64,000 nt of DNA, from assembly GCA_016871575.1 (NCBI GenBank), contig VHCW01000002.1, forward strand, positions 1 through 64,000, given 5' to 3'. The position numbers were made by a program, and so were the translations under genes. The notes below the pieces were generated by a model. It did no database searches. It saw only the letters and a list, made by a program, of their open reading frames with translations, and was not told where the DNA came from. Positions 35,162 through 42,156 of the stretch are shown here, piece after piece. The DNA is from Verrucomicrobiota bacterium (GTDB lineage Bacteria; Verrucomicrobiota; Verrucomicrobiia; Palsa-1439). Every line of letters begins with the position of its first letter. The stretch's first letter is position 1.

Positions 35162-37485
35162 TCCGTCCCATTTTTGCCAGCCTCGCCATCCTGGCCTGTT
35201 CCGGCCAAGTCCTCGCAACACCGCGTTCGAATGTTCATTTGATCCTCGTGGACGACGAGCAAGCGGTGTTCACCGGCGAATGGACGCTCAGCGCCAAACA
35301 ACGCGCGTTAATTGGCAAAGGCTACCGGCACGACGGCAACACGGGCCGCGGCGAGAAGTCCGCCGTCTTCACGCCGGACATTCCGGAAGCGGGCCGTTAT
35401 GAAGTTCGGGTGCTCTACACTTCCGGAGCGAGCCGTTCATCGCGCGTGCCGGTGACCGTCCGCAGCGCCGATGGCGAGAAGACCGTCATCATCAACCAGC
35501 GCAAGGAACCGCAGCCGCTGGGCGTGTTCCAGTTCGACGCCGGCACAAACGGTTCCGTGACTGTTTCCAACAAGGACGCGGACAGCTTCGTTGTTGTGGA
35601 CGCGGTGGAATTGAAAACAAGGAGCGGCGGTTTGAAACCGCCGCCCCGTGAACCGGTTCAGCTTGCCAAGGACGCCAAACCGTCCGACGTGGACGGCAAG
35701 TCCTTCGACCTCGTTGTGATCGGCGCGACGCCCGGCGGGATTGCGTGCGCGGTGCGCGCGGCGCGGGAAGGTCTGTCCGTGTTGCTCGTGCAACACAACC
35801 GTCACATCGGCGGGATGCTCGCCAACGGCCTGATGCAATGGGACGCGCTCTACGGCGGCCCGCGCGCGCCCATCTTCAATCAATACGCCAAGATGATTGA
35901 AGAACATTACCGCAAGACCTATGGCGAGAAATCATCGCAGTATCGGCAGGCGCGTTACACGCAGGAACATTATCCGATGAGCCGCTTCGAACCGTCGGTG
36001 GCCGAACGCGAGTTCAACCGTCTGGTTGCCGCCGAGAAAAACATCACGCTGTTGCTCGGTCATTACCCGTCGGCAGTTGAGCGCGACGGCGCGATGTTGC
36101 GAAGCGTCGCGCTGCGCGAATGTGGGGCAGGTTTGCAACCTGCCACTCCATACGGGCAGGTTGCAAACCTGCCCCACACTATCCGTGTGCGTGCCACGAT
36201 GTTCGCCGATGGAACTTACGAGGGCGATCTGGCCGCGCTGGCCAAAGTGCCGTATCGCGTGGGACGTGAAGGGCGCGACGAATACGGCGAGCCGCACGCG
36301 GGCAAAATCTTCACCAACATCAAGTCCGCTCGCGGACCGCGCGATGCCGTCGAAGGCCGGTTGAACCTGCATCCCTACGGTCACGTGCAGGGCAGCATTG
36401 ATCCGAACAGCCCGCACACCGCCGATCGCGCGATTCAAGCATACAACTACCGCTTTTGCCTGACCGACGAGGATGGCAACCGTCGCCTGCCGGAGAAACC
36501 ACCGGGTTACAAACGCGAGGAATACGTCAACTATTACCGCCTCGGCATGAGTGCCGGCGCCCTCAACGGCAAAAGCTCGTTCAACAGCGCGATTCTGCCC
36601 GGCGAAAATTACGATTACCCGGAAGCCGACTGGCCGACGCGGGAGAAGATCATCGAGCGACACAAGAATTTCGCGCTCGGCTTGATGTATTTCCTCCAGA
36701 ATGATGAATCAGTCCGTGCCGGCTCACGCGCCCGGTTCCGTCAAATCGGCTTGCCGCTCGACGAATACACCGACAACAACAACATCCCCTACGAAATGTA
36801 TGTTCGCGAAGCCCGCCGCATCGTGGGCCGCCACGTGTTCACCGAGCACGATAATCGTCTCGCCAAGGACTACGCGCGCACGCCGATCATGCCCGACAGC
36901 GTTGCCATCACCGATTGGTCAATGGATTCCCACGATTGCTCCTGGGATCGCAGTTCCGGCTACGCTTTCGATGGCAAACTCATCCTCACCGAGGAATCGC
37001 GTCCCGCCCAAGTGCCGTGGCGCAGTCTGCTCCCGCAGAACGTGAACAACCTCATCGTGCCAGTCTGCCTCAGCGCCACGCACGTCGCGTGGGGCGCAGT
37101 GCGATTGGAGCCGGTCTTCATGCAAACCGGCGAAGCCGCCGGTTTTGCTGCCGCGCTGTCGAAGAAACACGGCGTCACACCCGCCGCGCTCAACTCTGAC
37201 CTTTTGGTGCGCACGCTCTGCAAGGCCGGTTGCGTGGTGTCGTTTTTCAACGAGAAGGAAGCGCTGCAACCGGCGGCGCAATACTTCGGCACCAAAGGTT
37301 TCTTCCACGACTACAACGCCCGCTTGAACGAGCCGTTGAAAACAGCGACAGCCAAGCTCTGGGCCGACGCCAAACTCGACCCGAACACGCGCGCCCGCGC
37401 CGTCGCAGAGGCTGAAAAGAGCGCCGAGACCGGAACACTTGCTCGCGGCGCTGTGTTGCAGAAGATGTGGGAGTTGCTCCAATAG
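35158..37485 (+). CDS. Secreted golvesin/xanthan-lyase-like sandwich plus FAD-dependent oxidoreductase
   Basis: The 775-residue product has a Sec signal (cleavage near QVLA). Residues ~30-155 form the beta-sandwich also present in the 11078 fusion (FTPDIPEAGRYEVRVLY, VVVDAVELK). From ~183 comes the FAD_oxidored domain (DLVVIGATPGGIACAVRAAR, HIGGMLANGLMQWD, FADGTYEGDLAALAKV). Palindromic copy C is read in frame at ~322-341 and a shorter palindrome at ~156-163. Proteins with this sandwich are often labelled xanthan lyase, but no lyase domain is visible here. It ends the long run of plus-strand genes and faces the restriction-modification genes tail to tail. Confidence 0.87.
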   Translation: MIRPIFASLAILACSGQVLATPRSNVHLILVDDEQAVFTGEWTLSAKQRALIGKGYRHDGNTGRGEKSAVFTPDIPEAGRYEVRVLYTSGASRSSRVPVTVRSADGEKTVIINQRKEPQPLGVFQFDAGTNGSVTVSNKDADSFVVVDAVELKTRSGGLKPPPREPVQLAKDAKPSDVDGKSFDLVVIGATPGGIACAVRAAREGLSVLLVQHNRHIGGMLANGLMQWDALYGGPRAPIFNQYAKMIEEHYRKTYGEKSSQYRQARYTQEHYPMSRFEPSVAEREFNRLVAAEKNITLLLGHYPSAVERDGAMLRSVALRECGAGLQPATPYGQVANLPHTIRVRATMFADGTYEGDLAALAKVPYRVGREGRDEYGEPHAGKIFTNIKSARGPRDAVEGRLNLHPYGHVQGSIDPNSPHTADRAIQAYNYRFCLTDEDGNRRLPEKPPGYKREEYVNYYRLGMSAGALNGKSSFNSAILPGENYDYPEADWPTREKIIERHKNFALGLMYFLQNDESVRAGSRARFRQIGLPLDEYTDNNNIPYEMYVREARRIVGRHVFTEHDNRLAKDYARTPIMPDSVAITDWSMDSHDCSWDRSSGYAFDGKLILTEESRPAQVPWRSLLPQNVNNLIVPVCLSATHVAWGAVRLEPVFMQTGEAAGFAAALSKKHGVTPAALNSDLLVRTLCKAGCVVSFFNEKEALQPAAQYFGTKGFFHDYNARLNEPLKTATAKLWADAKLDPNTRARAVAEAEKSAETGTLARGAVLQKMWELLQ
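35624..35644. repeat. Short in-frame palindrome
   Basis: GCGGCGGTTT (35624-35633) and its reverse complement (35635-35644) are separated by one base. It lies in the linker between the beta-sandwich and the FAD domain and is read as SGGLKPPPR, without breaking the frame. Confidence 0.75.
36121..36178. repeat. In-frame 24-base-arm palindromic repeat, copy C
   Basis: The arms 36121-36144 and 36155-36178 are identical to those of copies A and B, with a 10-base spacer (ACTCCATACG). It is read in frame as CGAGLQPATPYGQVANLPHT in the FAD oxidoreductase gene, at the position homologous to copies A and B. Confidence 0.95.
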
Positions 37486-37549
37486 CGAACCACTCGCGTT
37501 CATTCGAGAGCAAATCTCCGTCGTCTTTCCAGCAGTTCCACTGGAGGCG

Positions 37550-37572
37550 GATACCTCGTACTGCGAGGTATC
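37550..37572. terminator. Hairpin between convergent genes
   Basis: GATACCTCG (37550-37558) and CGAGGTATC (37564-37572) form a perfect 9-base-pair stem with a 5-base loop. It lies in the 85-base gap where the plus-strand glycan run meets the minus-strand res gene, and reaches the res stop codon. There is no T-tract, so it is a possible bidirectional terminator only. Confidence 0.4.
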
Positions 37573-40087
37573 ATGCTGAACTCAGAACAGCGTTTAGCTT
37601 TCGCTGCCACTCGTCGCCGAATACCAATTCGAACACGATTTTGCGCTCAGGGAATTCAAGCCCCAACTCTGTCCAACTTTTGGCCTCGGCAAGTTTATTG
37701 CAGAGCTTGAAGACTTTCTTCTTGTAGTCGGTGTCTTCATTCTTCAGGTGTATCCCCTTGGTTTCGACGACAAAGACCTTGTCAAAGTCGGTCTTGTCCG
37801 TCTTCTTGGTGTGCGACACTATGAAGTCGGGATAAATCTTGTGCTGTCGCCAGCCTTGAATCCGGTAATCTTGCCGCGACAGATTGCGATACCACCAGAG
37901 CAGTTGCCCTTGCTTCTCGAAGTACCACGCTACGCTTCTCTCTTCGCTGTTGAATGCGTCCTCCGGTACTTGTTCAAACAGGCTAAGCTCCAACTGCGTA
38001 TTGTCTTCGCGCGTCAACCGCCGCGCGCCTTTGCGAATCGGAATCCTGCTTGGCAGCCGGTAGCCCGCATCGTCTTTGAGCAGTAAGAACCGAAGTGTCT
38101 TGTCGCGAACCAATCCGTCGAACACTTCTTCCGCGAGCCGGTCGCGTTCCATCAACGCGCACTTCACCAACTCCTGTACAATGAAGACACAGTTCGTTCT
38201 GACCATGACGGCGGCGTGCTTATCTTCCAACACGGTGAATACATCACGCACAATGTTGTGTGCAATCCACGGATTGGGCACGGCCTCCAGCAACTGCCGC
38301 GTCGCAAAAACAAAGTCCACGCCAGCATCGGCGCTCGTCCGATACTTGCGTCCGGTTTCTTTCACCCGCTCGGCTCGATTGTCGGTCAAGGTCACGATGA
38401 TCTCGGTATCGGCGGCGGGCATGACATTCAACTGAAGGTTGCGCACAACGGAGAAGTCAGCCTTGTTCCAGTCAATCCCGCTCACGATGTCCGTCTCGTA
38501 ACTGACTTCACGCCAGTGCCCGTCTTGCTGAATCGCAAACACCGGCAGGTAAATCTTACCGGCAAATTGGCGAAACTTCTCGCGCAATCCGATGAGTTCT
38601 TCGCCTTGCACTTCGCTTTCGTCAGCGTCCATGACAACTTGCCCGGCCAGATCGCCCAGCCCTTCACCTTCAAAACCACGACGAATGCTCTCCACCAAGT
38701 TTGCGCCCTTTTGCCGGTAACAGAACACGTAGCTTTCGTCCAAATCCCTGACCTTCGTCTTGCGCGCAAACGGCTGCCGCAGAATTCGTCCCACCAACTG
38801 CGTCAGGTTGTTCTTGGAGGCCGGGTTTGTGAGGATCGTCAGCACATAAGCAAACGCGCAATCCCATCCCTCCTGTAACGCCTGCTTGGTAATGATGTAC
38901 CTGATCGGGCAGCCTCGGGCGAACAGGTTGATTCCTTCGATGTCGTCCTTCTCGCTGGACTTCACGGCAACTTGCCCCGCGTCCACGCCGTATTCCTTCA
39001 CCAAAAAGTCCACCACATCGTCGGCGTGAATGTAGTTGCCGCCGCGCTGATCTTTCCCGGTACGCTCGACCTGCACCAAGCAGATCGGGCGGATGTGGTT
39101 GCCGGTGTTCGCCTCATACTTGCCGGCAATCGTCTCCAATTCCTCGCGCTTCTTGATGCTGGCCAGCAACGTGTCTTTCCAGCGCGTGCTTTCCTTGTTG
39201 AAGACGTGCAAATCCAGCTTGATCATCTCCTCGCGTTTCAACTCCACGCCCTTGATGTCCACCAACACATTGCTCGCTTCCGTCGGCGTGGCCGACAACT
39301 CCACGATCACCGATGGATTCAACCCGCGCAGCGTGTCCTGCGCCCGCTCGCTGTATGCCTTGTGCCCCTCGTCCAGGATGACCACCGGCGCAAGCATCCG
39401 CAGCGTGTTGCCCAGCGAAGTCTTTACCTGCCGCTGGAACAATCCCTTGCCGTCCCCGAACGCATCCAGATTCGGAAACCGCTCCAACAACTTCGCGTGC
39501 CCCTGCACGTCATCGTCTTTCGGAAAGAACGCGCCGAAGCCGCCGCTGTCCTTGAAAACCTTCAACGTCTCCTTGTTCTCGCGATTTGCCGACGGCAGCA
39601 TCAGCGTGAGGATCACCAGATTCTCCACCACATCCTCCGGTGTGAACCGGTCAGTCTTTTCGTAAATCACCGTCCGTCCGCCGCTGGCGATGTCCAACAC
39701 CTGCCGGTACGGATGATCGCGGTCGCGCAAATGCTCGATGGTCTGCCGGTAAATCTGCGTCGTCGGCATCACCCACAACACCAGACCGATTTGCTTCTGC
39801 CGATAAACGCGATTGATGATGTCAACCGTGTGAGCCGCCAGCAACGTCTTGCCACCACCGGTCGGGATTTTCAGGCAGAAGTTCGGCAGCCATTCGCCCA
39901 AGCCGTTCTTGCGCGACCGGTAGTTCTTGCCGCCAACTTCTTCCCACGCCTTTTGCGGCACATCCAACGCGGCTTCCTTGCCCGCTGCTTCGACAACCTT
40001 CTCATTCTTCGCGCGCCACCGGTTCAGCGCCTCCAAATACGCCTTCACCTGTGCAAGCGCCCGCTGCTGGTATTCCTTGAGTTCCAT
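37571..40087 (-). CDS. res: Type III restriction endonuclease subunit Res
   Basis: This 838-residue cytoplasmic protein has a superfamily 2 helicase core: IPTGGGKT (Walker A), VILDEGHKAYSE (DExH), ELSATP (motif III) and QLVGRILRQPFARK (motif VI). A C-terminal nuclease-like YPDFIV ... VVETKG (PD-(D/E)xK) follows. It would cleave unmodified DNA together with the Mod subunit encoded just upstream on the same strand. The ATG is preceded by GGTGA. The reading frame is intact. The region is less GC-rich by eye than the flanking glycan genes, consistent with horizontal acquisition. DEAD/Res proteins without restriction activity exist, but the adjacent mod gene supports type III restriction-modification. 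Confidence 0.92.
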   Translation of the reverse strand: MELKEYQQRALAQVKAYLEALNRWRAKNEKVVEAAGKEAALDVPQKAWEEVGGKNYRSRKNGLGEWLPNFCLKIPTGGGKTLLAAHTVDIINRVYRQKQIGLVLWVMPTTQIYRQTIEHLRDRDHPYRQVLDIASGGRTVIYEKTDRFTPEDVVENLVILTLMLPSANRENKETLKVFKDSGGFGAFFPKDDDVQGHAKLLERFPNLDAFGDGKGLFQRQVKTSLGNTLRMLAPVVILDEGHKAYSERAQDTLRGLNPSVIVELSATPTEASNVLVDIKGVELKREEMIKLDLHVFNKESTRWKDTLLASIKKREELETIAGKYEANTGNHIRPICLVQVERTGKDQRGGNYIHADDVVDFLVKEYGVDAGQVAVKSSEKDDIEGINLFARGCPIRYIITKQALQEGWDCAFAYVLTILTNPASKNNLTQLVGRILRQPFARKTKVRDLDESYVFCYRQKGANLVESIRRGFEGEGLGDLAGQVVMDADESEVQGEELIGLREKFRQFAGKIYLPVFAIQQDGHWREVSYETDIVSGIDWNKADFSVVRNLQLNVMPAADTEIIVTLTDNRAERVKETGRKYRTSADAGVDFVFATRQLLEAVPNPWIAHNIVRDVFTVLEDKHAAVMVRTNCVFIVQELVKCALMERDRLAEEVFDGLVRDKTLRFLLLKDDAGYRLPSRIPIRKGARRLTREDNTQLELSLFEQVPEDAFNSEERSVAWYFEKQGQLLWWYRNLSRQDYRIQGWRQHKIYPDFIVSHTKKTDKTDFDKVFVVETKGIHLKNEDTDYKKKVFKLCNKLAEAKSWTELGLEFPERKIVFELVFGDEWQRKLNAVLSSA

Positions 40088-40102
40088 TGTAATTCACCTT
40101 CG

Positions 40103-40160
40103 CCGCGTGAGGTCACGCGGCCTACAGTTGATCGTTGTAGGCCGAGTCACCCGGCTCGGC
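40103..40160. repeat. Cluster of three adjoining hairpins in the mod-res spacer
   Basis: In the 86-base gap between mod and res there are CCGCGTGA/TCACGCGG (40103-40120), GGCCTACA/TGTAGGCC (40119-40143) and GCCGAG/CTCGGC (40141-40160), each a perfect short inverted repeat. They overlap at their edges, giving a composite repeat. It could attenuate or stabilise the mod-res transcript or simply be a dispersed genomic repeat. Confidence 0.7.
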
Positions 40161-40173
40161 GTTTGCGTTGTTC

Positions 40174-41802
40174 TCATCTGGCCAGCTTGTAGATTTCAAA
40201 CGGCAACTGCGCGAAATCAATCCTCAGCGCGTCGAGTTGCTCCTGATCGAGATACTTCGTCGGCGCGAACACCAGCCGCCGCTTGCCATTCGCCTTCGGC
40301 TTGCCGAGTTCTTCCGCCCGCTCCAGCGTCAGCGCGGTCTTTTTCAGGTGGTCAATGTCCGGCTTGTAGAACAGATAAACCTCGTGATTCTTCGACTCAC
40401 CGACGAACTGCCGCTTCTCGTTCATCTTCCGCTCATCAAACTCCTCGCCGGTCGCCGTGTAGAACACATACCGGGCGAGTTCCAGATAGCTCGGCAGATT
40501 CTTGCCATCCAAAATGCTCTCCAACTCAATCGGCTTGCCCAACTCGAAATAGCTGAACGTGCCGCCCAAACCTTTTTTCAAGTCTTCATCGCTCGCGCCA
40601 CGCACACCTTTGATGACGCGCCGTACACGTTCCGCCGTGATTTCGTCGGCGTAGTCCTCGCACTCGACGAGAATGAACTTTCGGTTGCCGCCATCTTCTT
40701 TGTTCAACGCGAGAGTGGCGTGTGCCGTTGTACCGCTGCCAGCGAATGAGTCGAGCACGATGGAGTCTTTCGCTGTTGTGCGCTCAATGAAAAGCTTCAC
40801 CATCTGAAATGGTTTTGGGTTCTCGAAGACATCTTTCTTGCCGAAGATATCCGTCAGCGTGTTCGTGGCGTCGCCGGTAGTCGCAAGGTCAAACAGGATG
40901 CTCCGCTCCTTGATCTTGCGAGCTTTCCCTTCCTCAAATCTGACTTTCTCGTAGGCAACCCACGTGTCGCCCTTCTTCTCCCAGTGCATGAGATCGTTTT
41001 CGACCAGCAAGTCCGCTCGCGCTTTGCCCACGCGCCACCTGCCAGCACGGCCATCCGGTGTTTTCGGGTAGACGTTTGTTCCGTCCGGTGCCTCAAGCGG
41101 GAAATACATCTTTGGACGGTCTTCTCGTCTCGCACCTGATCCCCACTTCGCGAGTTTCACCGCTACAAACTTGCCTTCTTTATCTGACTTGTTGAAGTCT
41201 GCCTCTTCAAGAGGAATAGACTCATCAAGCCACTCGAACTCTTCGGACTTCGCGTAGACCTGAACGTATTCGTGTTCGGTCACAAAGTAATCGTCAGTCT
41301 GTCCGCCGCCCTCTTTCTTTCTCCAAATGAACGTGCCAACAAAATGCCCTTGGAAAACTTCGTCCATTAACATGCGCATGTGGTGAGTTTCGATGTTGTC
41401 GATGGAAGCGAAGATCACGCCGTCATTGCTGAGGAGTTCACGGAGGAGTTTCAACCGGGGCATCATCATGCAGAGCCACTTGTCGTGGCGGGTGAGATCG
41501 TCCCGGTCAACGGTCTTGCCAAGCCACTCTTGAATCATCGGGGAGTTGACGTTGTCGTTGTAGACCCAGCCTTCGTTGCCGGTGTTGTATGGCGCGTCAA
41601 CATAGATGCATTTCACCCTGCCGGCGTAGGTCGGCAACAGCGCCTTCAACGCCTTCAAGTTGTCGCCGTGGATGATGAGGTTGTCGTCGAGCCGGACCTT
41701 GTCGGTGAGGCTCTTGTCCTTCTTCGGGACAAGCTCGTGATACTTCACCGTCAGATGATAATTCTGCACCAGGGCTTTGCCTTTGAAATCGAGCGTGGCC
41801 AT
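40174..41802 (-). CDS. mod: Type III DNA methyltransferase subunit Mod (adenine-specific, beta class)
   Basis: The 542-residue product is an N6-adenine or N4-cytosine methyltransferase of the type III Mod group. The catalytic motif IV comes first (CIYVDAPYNTGNEGW, ~55-70) and the SAM-binding motif I later (LDSFAGSGTTAHA, ~350), the order of the beta class. Motif IV reads DAPY rather than the common DPPY. The region between (GGGQTDDYFVTEHEYVQVY) resembles family members of this type, and the variable target-recognition region lies at ~190-320. GGGAGA precedes the start. It lies 86 bases upstream of res and is probably co-transcribed with it. Confidence 0.92.
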   Translation of the reverse strand: MATLDFKGKALVQNYHLTVKYHELVPKKDKSLTDKVRLDDNLIIHGDNLKALKALLPTYAGRVKCIYVDAPYNTGNEGWVYNDNVNSPMIQEWLGKTVDRDDLTRHDKWLCMMMPRLKLLRELLSNDGVIFASIDNIETHHMRMLMDEVFQGHFVGTFIWRKKEGGGQTDDYFVTEHEYVQVYAKSEEFEWLDESIPLEEADFNKSDKEGKFVAVKLAKWGSGARREDRPKMYFPLEAPDGTNVYPKTPDGRAGRWRVGKARADLLVENDLMHWEKKGDTWVAYEKVRFEEGKARKIKERSILFDLATTGDATNTLTDIFGKKDVFENPKPFQMVKLFIERTTAKDSIVLDSFAGSGTTAHATLALNKEDGGNRKFILVECEDYADEITAERVRRVIKGVRGASDEDLKKGLGGTFSYFELGKPIELESILDGKNLPSYLELARYVFYTATGEEFDERKMNEKRQFVGESKNHEVYLFYKPDIDHLKKTALTLERAEELGKPKANGKRRLVFAPTKYLDQEQLDALRIDFAQLPFEIYKLAR

Positions 41803-42156
41803 CGGTCTCCCGTTGGTTGCTCGCGAGGCTTGGCCCTGTTCGGCTATCTGCCAGAGCTTGCGATGCCCAAAAACAAAGGTGGGACGTGTTACTCACGTCC
41901 CACACCGGGCATCGCCAGACGCCCTGGACAGAACGCTTTCAGCACGCCCCACGTGGGGCGTACTTCCAGCGCTGCCTGTCCTTGAAACTGGCGATTTCGG
42001 TGTGGATCAGCAGCCGAAGCTACGCGAATTGGTTTTGGTTATTCGTTACTTGTGACTCGTGAATGTTCCTTTCTTGAACGGCGGCAGTGTAGCGGAATGG
42101 CCAATCAGTGGCAATCGGAACTTCGCTGCATTATTGGATTCTGATACAGTTCAACT
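41803..42156. other. Divergent intergenic region with palindromic repeats
   Basis: This is a 354-base spacer between divergent mod (minus) and the sialidase-peptidase gene (plus). It holds an inverted repeat GTGGGACGTG/CACGTCCCAC (41879-41903) and a perfect 18-base palindrome ACGCCCCACGTGGGGCGT (41944-41961). Promoters for both genes must lie here, but I see no convincing -35/-10 pair. The plus-strand gene has no recognisable ribosome site before its ATG. No small gene is supported. Confidence 0.7.
41879..41961. repeat. Palindromic repeat cluster
   Basis: A 10-base inverted repeat with a 5-base loop (41879-41903) and a perfect 18-base palindrome (41944-41961) lie upstream of mod. They are of the same GC-rich dispersed kind as the mod-res spacer cluster, so the mod gene has such repeats on both sides. 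Confidence 0.7.

Noticed and set aside
13190-36178. CRISPR array from the repeated 24-base arms
   Set aside because: The copies are about 5 and 18 kb apart, are inverted repeats rather than direct repeats, and lie inside coding sequence; no regular spacers exist and no cas genes are present.
40174-41802. mod as a pseudogene because of DAPY
   Set aside because: The frame is full length, motif I is intact, and the remaining sequence is typical of type III Mod proteins.
37486-42156. Transposon or insertion sequence carrying the mod-res genes
   Set aside because: No transposase, no terminal inverted repeats that match each other, and no target-site duplication could be found by eye; only dispersed palindromic repeats flank the genes.
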